Of a stretch of 64,000 nucleotides of DNA, positions 50,512 through 58,415 are shown piece after piece; the stretch's first letter is position 1, and every line of letters begins with the position of its first letter. This DNA is from Alteribacter lacisalsi (lineage in GTDB: Bacteria; Bacillota; Bacilli; Bacillales; Salisediminibacteriaceae), in contig NZ_PDOF01000001.1 of the NCBI RefSeq assembly GCF_003226345.1, forward strand, positions 806,001 through 870,000, written 5' to 3'. The notes beneath the pieces are model-generated. The model searched no databases and had not been told where the DNA came from. It worked only from the letters and a program-made list of their open reading frames with translations. The translations under genes were made by a program, and so were the position numbers.

Positions 50512-52212
50512 ATGGGAAACTGGTTTCCTTTATTTAACCAGCTGAAAAACAACTATAATTTACGAACGGATCTCAAAGGAGACTTAAATGCCGGTCTGAT
50601 CGTAGCAATCATGCTGATTCCTCAGGGAATGGCGTACGCCATGCTCGCCGGGCTTCCACCGGTTATGGGACTTTATGCTTCAACGGTGCCTCTGATCCTG
50701 TACGCTCTGCTCGGCACTTCCCGCCAGCTTGCAGTCGGTCCTGTAGCGATGGTGTCACTTCTTGTATTCACTGGTGTTTCCGGACTTGCTGAACCTGGCT
50801 CTCCTGAGTATATTTCCTACGTTATTCTTCTCGCAGTGATGACGGGGGTCCTTCAGCTGACAATGGGGCTGTTGCGGATTGGAACGATTACAAAATTCAT
50901 ATCACATGCCGTTATCAGCGGCTTTACATCTGCTGCCGCTATTATCATCGGGCTGAGTCAGCTGAAGCATCTTCTTGGCACAGATCTTGGGGATTCGAAA
51001 AATGTTTTTATTATTCTCTATCAGGCATTCATGCAGGCAGGAAATATTCACCTGACCACTTTGTTAATCGGGGTTTTGGCTATTGTCATGCTCGTCGTTC
51101 TAAAGAAGTATGTACCTCAAATTCCAGGCCCGCTTGCTGTGGTTGTTTTATCAATCCTGTTTGTCTGGGGTGCCGGACTGGATAATAAGGGTGTAAGCAT
51201 TGTGGGAGACATTCCGGCGGGGCTGCCCTCATTTTCGATCCCGCTTCTTGATCTGAGTGTCATGCAGACCTTGCTGCCTGTAGCTGTTACAATTGCCATT
51301 ATTGGTTTCGTTGAATCTTACGCCATGGCAAAGGTCATCGCAGGAAAAGAACGCTATCCAATCGGACCGGATCAGGAACTGAGGGCGCTCGGCATTTCGA
51401 ATGCCGGTGCGGGATTGTTTTCCGGATTTCCAGTTACAGGTGGTTTTTCCCGGTCCGCTGTAAACTATTCGGCAGGAGCTAAATCCGGGCTTGCAACGAT
51501 TATTAATGCAGTCTTTATCGTTCTGACACTGTTATTTTTCACTTCCTGGTTTTACTATCTCCCTCAGGCTGTACTTGCGTCCATTATTTTCGTTGCGGTT
51601 TATGCCCTGATTGATTTCAGGGAGTTTCGCCACCTGTGGAAGATTAAGCGGATTGACGGTGCCGTATTTCTGATTACCTTTACTGCTACTCTGGTGATTG
51701 GAATAGAGGCGGGTATTGCGATCGGTATTCTATTTTCCCTTCTTACGTTTATTTACAGAAGCGGCAGTCCGCATATGGCCCGCCTCGGCTGGGTGGAGGA
51801 GATTGGTGCGTACCGTAACCTTGAGCGATTCCCGGAGGCCGTAACTGATAAGAGTACGCTGATGGTACGCATTGATGCTCCGGTTTACTTTGCAAATATG
51901 GGGTATATAGAGGAAAGGCTCCGAAGATTTATACTGGAGGAAAAGAGTGTGGACACCATTATCTTTGATTTTTCCGGTGTAAACGATATGGATGCAGTTG
52001 CTATTGACCAGCTGGAGCGCTGGATTGACGATCAGATGGAAGAGGGAATGGACATCTACGTGACTGAGGTGAAAGGACCTGTACGGGATCTACTGAAAAA
52101 AGCAGGCTGGAACCGCAAATACAGCGGGATATTTGCTGCTCACACGCTCGATCAGACTGTTAAAGTGTTAAGAGAAGAAAAAAAAGGTCTACTTGGAGGC
52201 GGGGAAGGATGA
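50512..52212 (+). CDS. SulP family anion transporter with STAS domain
   Basis: 566 aa from the ATG at 50512, with AAAGGAGGAAAGG upstream. Membrane part (~20-430) with AIMLIPQGMAYAMLAGLPPVMGLYAS, the SulP signature near helix 1-2, and GLFSGFPVTGGFSRSAVNY; cytosolic STAS domain (~450-555). Family moves sulfate, bicarbonate or other oxyanions. Last large gene of the persulfide operon, in the place of the TauE/YrkJ sulfite exporter of related operons, so sulfite/sulfate handling is inferred. Confidence 0.9.
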   Translation: MGNWFPLFNQLKNNYNLRTDLKGDLNAGLIVAIMLIPQGMAYAMLAGLPPVMGLYASTVPLILYALLGTSRQLAVGPVAMVSLLVFTGVSGLAEPGSPEYISYVILLAVMTGVLQLTMGLLRIGTITKFISHAVISGFTSAAAIIIGLSQLKHLLGTDLGDSKNVFIILYQAFMQAGNIHLTTLLIGVLAIVMLVVLKKYVPQIPGPLAVVVLSILFVWGAGLDNKGVSIVGDIPAGLPSFSIPLLDLSVMQTLLPVAVTIAIIGFVESYAMAKVIAGKERYPIGPDQELRALGISNAGAGLFSGFPVTGGFSRSAVNYSAGAKSGLATIINAVFIVLTLLFFTSWFYYLPQAVLASIIFVAVYALIDFREFRHLWKIKRIDGAVFLITFTATLVIGIEAGIAIGILFSLLTFIYRSGSPHMARLGWVEEIGAYRNLERFPEAVTDKSTLMVRIDAPVYFANMGYIEERLRRFILEEKSVDTIIFDFSGVNDMDAVAIDQLERWIDDQMEEGMDIYVTEVKGPVRDLLKKAGWNRKYSGIFAAHTLDQTVKVLREEKKGLLGGGEG

Positions 52213-52310
52213 GCGAACACGATCCGAACAGGGAAAAAAGGCAGTCGCTGATCATGACAGGATCAGGAATTGTTGCGGCCGGTGTTCTTGTTTACCTGCT
52301 TCTTTCATAA
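52209..52310 (+). CDS. 33-residue membrane microprotein coupled to SulP gene
   Basis: Starts in an ATGA overlap with the SulP stop codon, with GGAGG upstream. Polar N-terminus (MSEHDPNREKRQS) then one hydrophobic helix (LIMTGSGIVAAGVLVYLLLS). Terminator directly after. The overlap and position argue for a real, co-translated partner or regulator of the transporter. No family known to me. Confidence 0.55.
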   Translation: MSEHDPNREKRQSLIMTGSGIVAAGVLVYLLLS

Positions 52311-52311
52311 C

Positions 52312-52356
52312 AAAAAGGGCCCGGGGGTCGACTTCAGATTCCCAGGCCCTTTGTTT
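52312..52356 (+). terminator. Terminator of the persulfide operon
   Basis: AAAGGGCC..GGG and CCC..GGCCCTTT pair; T-rich after. Starts two bases after the microprotein stop. Confidence 0.78.
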
Positions 52357-52404
52357 GTGTACCGCAGGAGCAGCTTGCTCGTTTTTCTGTTCTTATTTAG
52401 GTTA

Positions 52405-52562
52405 GCTCTTTTCGTAAAGATTGTGGCTATTGACTAGCATTAATTTCGCAGCGAAAGGCCGCAACTCCTGCGGGAAAAGCAACAACGAACAACTACATCA
52501 CGAATAGGCTGCGAGTTGCGTCGACGGAGCTGGACTGGAAGAGGAACCAGCCGGCGCCGGGC
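52405..52562. mobile_element. Repeat element, end-type B, copy 1 (3' truncated)
   Basis: From GCTCTTTTCGTAAAGATTGT the sequence runs parallel to 59291-59430: TTAATTTCGCAGCGAAAGGCCGC, ACTCCTGCGGGAAAAGCAAC, AATAGGCTGCGAGTTGC, GGAGCTGGACTGGAAGAGGA. It then ends abruptly near the nitroreductase stop codon; the right end found in copy 2 is missing. Confidence 0.7.
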
Positions 52563-52564
52563 CA

Positions 52565-53314
52565 CTAGCTTTTCATAAAACCTTTTTTCTCGAGATAAGG
52601 CTTCATGTGCATCCGTTTCGGCTCCTTCAGCATACCGCTCATCTGCTCAGTCCAGCGGTCAGTGCGCTTTCCGCCGGTCCTGCCGCTGTAATAGGCGGAA
52701 ATAGTGGAATTGTATTCATCAAGGCCTTTCTTAAACAAATCATGGTTCTTCTCATACTTCTCCTGGTGATACACGTTTGAAAGGGGAAGCCGTGGTTTTA
52801 CAGCAGTCTCTTGTGCTGGCTCACCGACCGCAAGACCGAAGAGTGGGACGACCCGGTCCGGAAGACCAAGCACTTCCCCTACTTCTTCAATATTATTGCG
52901 CAGGCCGCCGATGTAACAGATGCCCAGTCCCATAGATTCCGCAGCAATTGACGCATTCTGTGCGGCTAAAGCAGCATCCACCGCGGCAACGAGAAATTTC
53001 TCCGTGCTTTCAAGAGACGGGCTCACATTCGTCTGTTCCATTTCCCCTGCTGTTTCATGACGGTGCAGATCAGCACAGAACACAAAAAAGTGACCGTTTG
53101 CCTCCACATACGGCTGATTACCTGCAAGCTGTGCAAGGCGGGCTTTTGTATCGGGATTTTTAACACCGATAATGGAATAAGCCTGGATAAAGCTTGATGT
53201 TGAAGCCATTTGGGCACACGCCACAATCGTTTCGATCTGCTCGTCTGTAAGTTTTTCTTCGGTAAAGTGCCGCACCGACCGGTGGGCAAGAAGAGTCTCA
53301 ATCGTCGTGTTCAA
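52565..53314 (-). CDS. nfrA: NfrA/NfsA-type NADPH-FMN nitroreductase
   Basis: 249 aa, TTG start with GGAG upstream. HRSVRHFTEEKLTDEQIETIVACAQMAS at the N-terminus binds FMN; GICYIGGLRN, FGLAVG and KPRLPLSNVYHQEKY are family hallmarks of NfrA. It reduces nitro compounds, quinones or flavin with NADPH. Repeat element B abuts its 3' end. Confidence 0.9.
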   Translation of the reverse strand: MNTTIETLLAHRSVRHFTEEKLTDEQIETIVACAQMASTSSFIQAYSIIGVKNPDTKARLAQLAGNQPYVEANGHFFVFCADLHRHETAGEMEQTNVSPSLESTEKFLVAAVDAALAAQNASIAAESMGLGICYIGGLRNNIEEVGEVLGLPDRVVPLFGLAVGEPAQETAVKPRLPLSNVYHQEKYEKNHDLFKKGLDEYNSTISAYYSGRTGGKRTDRWTEQMSGMLKEPKRMHMKPYLEKKGFMKS

Positions 53315-53376
53315 GTCGAATCACTCCATCTGGTCAGGTTTAGATTCAGTTTACCATAGATGATTTACTGCGCCTT

Positions 53377-54285
53377 CTAAAGTGCCCACTTGCGGTCTGT
53401 TGTAAAGGTGATGGTTAGCCACGGCTCATCATGAAGAGCCGTGAGTTCAAGATAGAGTTCTTCACGAAGCTGGTCCTGACTTCTAACATCTGCAGCAGAA
53501 GAAGTCGGGGAGATCACAAAATCAATGTCAATGTAAACGCCGCTTCCTGCCTTCGTAATTCGCGTAAAAGACTCCTTCATCCCGTACCGGTTTTCGGTTT
53601 TACGGACAACAGCTTTCACTTTTCCTGCCGTTTCATCTGTATAGGCCATGCCGATGATTTCCTTGAGACTCTGATGCATGTACAACAGAGGAACCCGGAG
53701 GAAAAGGACAGAAACTATCAGAACGAGAACCGGATCCACAAACGGAACGGCATAGGCAAAGCGTGAACCGTTCAGCACAAGGGCAATCAGAAACCCGGCA
53801 AAAACACCGAGGCTGAGGTAGCCGTCCATGAGCCACTGATTCATTTCGGCTTTTACAAAATTGGTCATGGCCTGTCTGTTTTTAACCTGTATATAGTATA
53901 CATAAGAAAAACAGGCGGCCGTTGACAGCAGCGAGTAGGCAAGTGCTGAGCCGAGCGTCACATCTCTGCCTCCGGCTGCGATATCTGACACAGCAAACAC
54001 AGCAGCAAAGAGAACGAGTAAAGCGATAATACCGTACTTAATAAAAATGACAATGGGTTCTATCATCAGTTTCCCGTATGGGAAACGCCGGTCATCCCGT
54101 TTCTTGATGAATTGTGCCGCCATAAACGTCATCAGTGACAGGGCAACGCTGATCAGGGAATAAACCCCGTCAAATAATATCATCCGGGAATTTGCTGCAA
54201 AGCCCCATACAAGACCGATAATGGAAAAAAGAAGGGCACCGACTACAGATAAGAACAACAGACGGTCTTCTTTTGATTTAAGCAT
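53377..54285 (-). CDS. Cation diffusion facilitator (CDF) transporter
   Basis: 302 aa, GGAGAG before the ATG. Six hydrophobic segments with FDGVYSLISV (helix 2) and MDGYLSLGVF (helix 5), the metal-site regions, FPYGK in the loop, and a C-terminal cytosolic domain. The usual His-x3-Asp/Asp-x3-Asp pairs are not fully kept, as in the YdfM/FieF-like side branch, so metal choice is unsure. Controlled by a palindrome shared with the upstream TetR gene. Confidence 0.85.
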   Translation of the reverse strand: MLKSKEDRLLFLSVVGALLFSIIGLVWGFAANSRMILFDGVYSLISVALSLMTFMAAQFIKKRDDRRFPYGKLMIEPIVIFIKYGIIALLVLFAAVFAVSDIAAGGRDVTLGSALAYSLLSTAACFSYVYYIQVKNRQAMTNFVKAEMNQWLMDGYLSLGVFAGFLIALVLNGSRFAYAVPFVDPVLVLIVSVLFLRVPLLYMHQSLKEIIGMAYTDETAGKVKAVVRKTENRYGMKESFTRITKAGSGVYIDIDFVISPTSSAADVRSQDQLREELYLELTALHDEPWLTITFTTDRKWAL

Positions 54286-54308
54286 GTTTTCACTCTCCAG
54301 GGTTTTTG

Positions 54309-54325
54309 TGACTGACTATCAGTCA
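54309..54325. promoter_or_regulatory. TetR operator, copy before the CDF gene
   Basis: TGACTGACTATCAGTCA, a perfect 7-3-7 palindrome 24-40 bases before the CDF start, identical to the copy at 54963. Confidence 0.75.
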
Positions 54326-54366
54326 TTGTGTTGATTAGAAAAAGCTTCTCTTTTAAAGAGAAAGCT

Positions 54367-54945
54367 CTAAATTGTTTTGTTTAAAAAAGCAAACACGTTC
54401 TTCTTCAGATCCTCCACTGTTTTATCACTGCTGTCTGAATGGGAGAAGAAGTAGTTTTCTGCTGTATTCTCAATCGTGCTGATCATCATCTTAACCTGAC
54501 TCTCTGAATCAATAACAGGTGAACATTCACCGCGTTCAAGCGCCGCGTCCAGACGTTCCTGCACCCAGTTATAATAGGGCCTGTATATTTTTTCCCAGCG
54601 GTCAAAAGACTGATAAAATGCCATACCGGAGTAGCAGAAAATGATCACGTTTCTGTACCGTCTGGTAATCCTGAATGTTTCAACAATCATAACTTTGAGT
54701 GTATCCGCAAAAGTGGCAGAGTTCCTGTCACTTTCGGAAATAGCAGCCATCTGTTCATTGAAAATGCGTTCGGCAATGGCAGGAACCACTTCACTTTTTG
54801 ATGAAAAATATAAATAGAATGTGCCCTGTGCCACACCAGCTTCTTTTACAATTCTTGAAACAGGCGTTTTTTCAAATCCACCTTCCGAAAGAACCTTCAT
54901 GGCAGCATCCAGTATCTGATTATATTTGCCGTCTTTTCTCTCCAC
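54367..54945 (-). CDS. TetR/AcrR family repressor
   Basis: 192 aa from the GTG at 54945 (GAGG eight bases upstream; a GTG nine bases earlier is too close). N-terminal HTH: ILDAAMKVLSEGGFEKTPVSRIVKEAGVAQGTFYLYFSSKSEVVPAI. The C-terminal ligand domain is helical and aromatic. Likely represses itself and the downstream CDF transporter through identical 17-bp palindromes. Confidence 0.9.
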   Translation of the reverse strand: MERKDGKYNQILDAAMKVLSEGGFEKTPVSRIVKEAGVAQGTFYLYFSSKSEVVPAIAERIFNEQMAAISESDRNSATFADTLKVMIVETFRITRRYRNVIIFCYSGMAFYQSFDRWEKIYRPYYNWVQERLDAALERGECSPVIDSESQVKMMISTIENTAENYFFSHSDSSDKTVEDLKKNVFAFLNKTI

Positions 54946-54962
54946 ACTGCTCACCTCATCAA

Positions 54963-54979
54963 TGACTGACTATCAGTCA
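54963..54979. promoter_or_regulatory. TetR operator, copy before the tetR gene
   Basis: TGACTGACTATCAGTCA 18 bases before the TetR start; same as 54309-54325. Confidence 0.78.
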
Positions 54980-55073
54980 TTTTACCTTTTGCTATCCATT
55001 TTGTCAATCTGGCGTGTTCGAAAAACGTTTTAGACAATGGTAAAATAAGGACGAATCAAGAAGAAGGGCGGTT

Positions 55074-55169
55074 ATGTATATGAAAGAACAGAAGTGGATG
55101 CTGTGGGGAGTGGCAATTGTTATTATAATGACGGCACTGGTTATACTGACAGGCATTCTGACACAGTAA
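55074..55169 (+). CDS. 31-residue membrane microprotein
   Basis: Short charged start (MYMKEQKW) then a hydrophobic helix (about residues 9-29). AAGGGCGG upstream; the ATG at 55080 could also be the start. A strong terminator begins at the stop codon. Divergent from the tetR gene. Function unknown. Confidence 0.5.
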   Translation: MYMKEQKWMLWGVAIVIIMTALVILTGILTQ

Positions 55170-55201
55170 AAAAGCCGGAAGCGGCGGGCTTCCGGGCTTT
55201 T
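55168..55201. terminator. Bidirectional terminator
   Basis: AAAAAAGCCGGAAG pairs with CTTCCGGGCTTTT; serves the microprotein and, on the other strand, the YppG-like gene. Confidence 0.85.
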
Positions 55202-55607
55202 ACGGTGAAAGCATCGTAAAAAAACTGCCTACCTGTTTAAATAAGGGGCCGATCTGGCTGGCTGTCTTCATAACCTGATCAACAGTTACGAATGCCTTGT
55301 TGTAATCAAACTTCCCGTCTTTTGTCTGAAAGGCAGCGAGCAGTCCGCCATTTTTCTGCTGCTGACCGGGATAATAGCCGGGGTAATACCCCTCGTATGG
55401 CTGGTTCAATCCACCATGGTAACCGCCCTGCTGGTATCCACCTTGATATCCGGCCTGCTGCGGATAAGATTGAGGCTGCCAGCTCTGCTGTGGATAGTAG
55501 CCGTTGAATGAAAGCTGCTGGGAGTAAGATGGCCAGCTCTGCTGGAGGTTTGATGATTGCTGAAAATACTGAGGGTGTGTCTGCCATCTTGAATGGTCCT
55601 GATACAT
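55200..55607 (-). CDS. YppG-like spore coat protein
   Basis: 135 aa, AAGGAGGG before the ATG. First ~85 residues are Gln/Tyr/Gly/Pro-rich (repeats of YQGGYQQGGYHGG type), as in coat proteins. The C-terminal ~50 residues, FQTKDGKFDYNKAFVTVDQVMKTASQIGPLFKQVGSFF, match the YppG domain. Likely a structural spore coat component. 12 bp after the Hsp20-type gene, probably cotranscribed. Confidence 0.78.
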   Translation of the reverse strand: MYQDHSRWQTHPQYFQQSSNLQQSWPSYSQQLSFNGYYPQQSWQPQSYPQQAGYQGGYQQGGYHGGLNQPYEGYYPGYYPGQQQKNGGLLAAFQTKDGKFDYNKAFVTVDQVMKTASQIGPLFKQVGSFFTMLSP

Positions 55608-55619
55608 ACTTATCCCTCC

Positions 55620-56054
55620 TTATTCAACCTGAATCCGCTTGCGCCGGTAAGGGATGCGGATTACAAGAAGACCGTCTTTAAGAGCAGCTTTGACTTCTTT
55701 TTCATCAACATAAAAAGGAAGCGTAATCGTACGTTCCGCCCGCTGAAACTGCCGGCTTCTTGACCAGAAGCCGTTTTTGTCATCCCTTGCTTCTGCTTCC
55801 TGACGGCTGTTGACTGAAATTCGGATGTAGTTGTGATACACATCAAGTGAAACCTGGCTTTTTCTGATTCCTGGCAGCTCTGCCTCAATAATGTACTCTT
55901 TTTTTGTCTCATACTCGTATACCTGAATGGACCGGGGGATGCTGATTTTTTCCATTGTTTCGTGAAAAAAGCCGTCAAGTGAACTTAAAATATCGCCAAA
56001 TGGCTGTTCATGAATAGGTTTGGGTACGTTCTGATTTTTATTGGGTTCCTTCAT
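55620..56054 (-). CDS. Hsp20/alpha-crystallin family protein (spore-coat type)
   Basis: 144 aa from the ATG at 56054, with GAGGTGATAAGG upstream. Alpha-crystallin domain from about residue 45: YIIEAELPGIRKSQVSLDVYHNYIRISV, and the C-terminal LKDGLLVIRIPYRRKR. Such proteins hold unfolded clients; CotM and CotP are coat members in B. subtilis. Pairing with a YppG-type coat gene suggests a spore role. Confidence 0.82.
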   Translation of the reverse strand: MKEPNKNQNVPKPIHEQPFGDILSSLDGFFHETMEKISIPRSIQVYEYETKKEYIIEAELPGIRKSQVSLDVYHNYIRISVNSRQEAEARDDKNGFWSRSRQFQRAERTITLPFYVDEKEVKAALKDGLLVIRIPYRRKRIQVE

Positions 56055-56199
56055 CCTTATCACCTCAACCAGAGATTCCATAATTACTATATGCAAATCC
56101 GGGCGGCCTGCTTAGGCGGATGACCTCAAAATGGAATATCCTGAAACCTTTTCCAGTCTTGTGCGTAGAAAAATAAACAAGACAGGAAGGAGGATGCAC

Positions 56200-56826
56200 A
56201 TGGAACAAATATTCTGGAACGTCATCGGGCTTGTCTGCCTGGGGCTGTTTCTCTACGAAAGAACGTTTGCGTGGAAAACCAGAGGCGTCTTTACAAAAGG
56301 GGAGCCTGTTACCCTGGTGAGCCAGACTGGATCACTGCTTGTATTTTCGTCCTATTTGTTCGAGAGCTTTTTCTTTCTGGCGACAACCGTGATCGTTACC
56401 AGTATCATTATTGTTGTTTCTGGCTATTACCGGAAAGTCATTCAAGTGAAGAACGGTCCTGTCAGGGAAACGCTCGACACTATAGATGACCTGATCAGGG
56501 AAGGGTACCTGCCTTTTGATGATTCCGAAAAGGAAAACGAAGGAAAGAAGGTTACATTTACTCACAGCGCATCCAATTCAAAGCTTACAGTCAGGTTCTC
56601 TAAATCCGTTCTTAATGATAACTTTTCACAAAATGCATTACTTCAGTTTACAAAGAATAAAACAGCCTATGACTATAAAGCTGCAGAAGAAGAGTTTCTC
56701 CTCAAAATGCGGGAACAGCGGGGCGAACGGACATTTTACCGGCAGAGTGCTACATGTATGCTTCTGGTGCTTGGATTTTCCGCCATCGCTTTTTTCATTA
56801 CAGGACCTTTCAATATAGGTGGATAA
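56200..56826 (+). CDS. Hypothetical membrane protein
   Basis: 208 aa from the ATG at 56200, with AAGGAGG upstream. Two N-terminal hydrophobic segments (about 5-20 and 45-75), a long soluble middle (~80-175) and a C-terminal helix pair region (~185-205). No family recognised. Likely one unit with the PH-domain gene 28 bp downstream. Confidence 0.6.
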   Translation: MEQIFWNVIGLVCLGLFLYERTFAWKTRGVFTKGEPVTLVSQTGSLLVFSSYLFESFFFLATTVIVTSIIIVVSGYYRKVIQVKNGPVRETLDTIDDLIREGYLPFDDSEKENEGKKVTFTHSASNSKLTVRFSKSVLNDNFSQNALLQFTKNKTAYDYKAAEEEFLLKMREQRGERTFYRQSATCMLLVLGFSAIAFFITGPFNIGG

Positions 56827-56854
56827 AATATCTTGAGGGAAGCGAGATGTTTTT

Positions 56855-57289
56855 ATGATTTATGACATACATAAAGCAAGATGGGTTTACTTTCTTATCT
56901 GGGTTGGACTGCTGGTACAGATTCTATTGGTCGTTTTTCTTCCTGATCCAATCGAACGTCTGATTGTTGGAGTTGTCCTGCTTGTGGATCTGCCCTTACT
57001 TCTTTTTGTCCTCGCTGTGTTTCACCGCGGATATCATATGATTGAAGGAAAGACGCTCACTGTTTATTACGGTTTTGTAAAATGGGTGATACCCCTTGAT
57101 CAGGTCAAAAGTGCAAGAGTTGTCCAGAAAAAATGGTACAGCAATATATGGCCGCCTGCATTTAAAACGAGGCAGGTGGAGTTAACCTACGGCATATATG
57201 GAAAACTTGAAATCACCGCTCCTGATAAAGAAGATGAGTTTATCAAAGCTGTTTTGAAGCATCACAGGAATCAGACTGCAAGCATGTAA
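56855..57289 (+). CDS. Membrane protein with bacterial PH-like domain
   Basis: 144 aa. Two membrane helices (about 10-30 and 35-58), then a beta-rich domain YHMIEGKTLTVYYGFVKWVIPLDQVKSARVV...LEITAPDKEDEFIKAVLKH that fits the bPH family. Role unknown; such proteins often occur in stress or envelope pathways. Confidence 0.7.
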   Translation: MIYDIHKARWVYFLIWVGLLVQILLVVFLPDPIERLIVGVVLLVDLPLLLFVLAVFHRGYHMIEGKTLTVYYGFVKWVIPLDQVKSARVVQKKWYSNIWPPAFKTRQVELTYGIYGKLEITAPDKEDEFIKAVLKHHRNQTASM

Positions 57290-57386
57290 AAAAGGAGCGC
57301 GGATTTCAGTCGCTGAAGGTTTTACATTCTCCGTTTACCCGCTATAATAGAGAGCGTGAAGATTCAGTGATGAGGAGTCTGGTCCG

Positions 57387-57521
57387 ATGGAAAAGTTCCA
57401 TAAATTTCTGATCCTGTTTTTCCTGCTCGGAACAGCGGCTGTAATGATTGTATACATCGTTTATGTGATATTTGGTCTTATGTTCGGAGTGGAAAACAAA
57501 GAAGCTTCTCCTTTGCAGTAA
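57387..57521 (+). CDS. 44-residue membrane microprotein
   Basis: Short basic start (MEKFHKF), one long hydrophobic helix (about 8-34), acidic end. GAGGAG upstream. The terminator stem includes its last codons. No family recognised. Confidence 0.5.
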   Translation: MEKFHKFLILFFLLGTAAVMIVYIVYVIFGLMFGVENKEASPLQ

Positions 57522-57540
57522 GCTTGGGGGAAGCTTCTTT
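57498..57540. terminator. Bidirectional terminator
   Basis: AAAGAAGCTTC (57498-57508) pairs with GAAGCTTCTTT (57530-57540); the left arm is within the microprotein gene, and the minus-strand use is for the ABC gene. Confidence 0.7.
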
Positions 57541-57545
57541 GTGTT

Positions 57546-58247
57546 TTATTCCGCCTGTTTTAGTGGATCTTTATTCTGATAAGAGAGGACATTCCCATTC
57601 TTAAGTACCAGTGTCCGGTCAGCCTGGCAGCTAAGCCGGCGGTCGTTGCTGGCGATGATGACTGTAATTGAGTTCTTCCGGGCAAAACGGATCAGGGAAG
57701 ACATTGCAGAATGGGCTTCTTCATCAGCAAGCACTTTTTCCGGTTCATCCGCAAGTACAAGAGGATTCCGGCTCATAAAGACACGTGCAATCGAAGTGAG
57801 GAATGTCTCTTTCCGGCTCAGTTCCTCAAGGCATTCCCCTCTGTCCCTGTTTGAAATACCGAGTGACGAAAGGACATCTGCAGCCCTTAAGGAAGCTTCT
57901 TCATAACCCTTTTCTCCTTCCTGAAATCCCGTTAGAAGATTTTGAAGGGGGGATAGGCAGGGGTTCAGACTCATATCATCTGTAATAAAGGCTATATTTG
58001 CAAGACGCCAATCCGGACGGTGTCTGAGCGAAAGCAAGTTTGTCCCAAAAACCAGGACTGACCCTTTATTTGCCGGTGTCATTGCTGCAATCAAATTCAG
58101 GAGGGTTGTTTTACCAGTTTTACAGCCGCCCTGAACCACTACAATTTCTCCTTTTGTAACCGTTAAATCAGCCTCGGTAAATACAGTTGTCAGCTCAGTC
58201 CCATTTGAAAACCTTTTCATTACGCCTTTCAGTTCAACAGCATGCAC
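57546..58247 (-). CDS. Orphan ABC ATPase with degenerate motifs
   Basis: 233 aa. Overall LolD/MacB-like layout: Walker A GGCKTGKT (residues 40-47) and Walker B LVLADEP are intact. But the signature is LSRKE in place of LSGGQ, the Q-loop Gln is absent (FITDDMSLNP) and the H-loop His is Asn (IASND). No permease or substrate-binding gene adjoins. It may bind ATP but hydrolyse it poorly, or have a non-transport role. A good fit to the fold but not to an active transporter. Confidence 0.78.
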   Translation of the reverse strand: MHAVELKGVMKRFSNGTELTTVFTEADLTVTKGEIVVVQGGCKTGKTTLLNLIAAMTPANKGSVLVFGTNLLSLRHRPDWRLANIAFITDDMSLNPCLSPLQNLLTGFQEGEKGYEEASLRAADVLSSLGISNRDRGECLEELSRKETFLTSIARVFMSRNPLVLADEPEKVLADEEAHSAMSSLIRFARKNSITVIIASNDRRLSCQADRTLVLKNGNVLSYQNKDPLKQAE

Positions 58248-58415
58248 AGAACGTTCACCTCCATTCCAAAATTGGGGTCTTACAAATCTGTATGCCTTAG
58301 CAGGGGGGGCTAGTACAATTTATTTTTGAAACCATAATGAGGTTTGGACGTAAAAGTAATAGATGAATAAAAGGTTACCAAGAAGCAGTTCAGCTCAAAG
58401 AGGGGGAAATGACTT

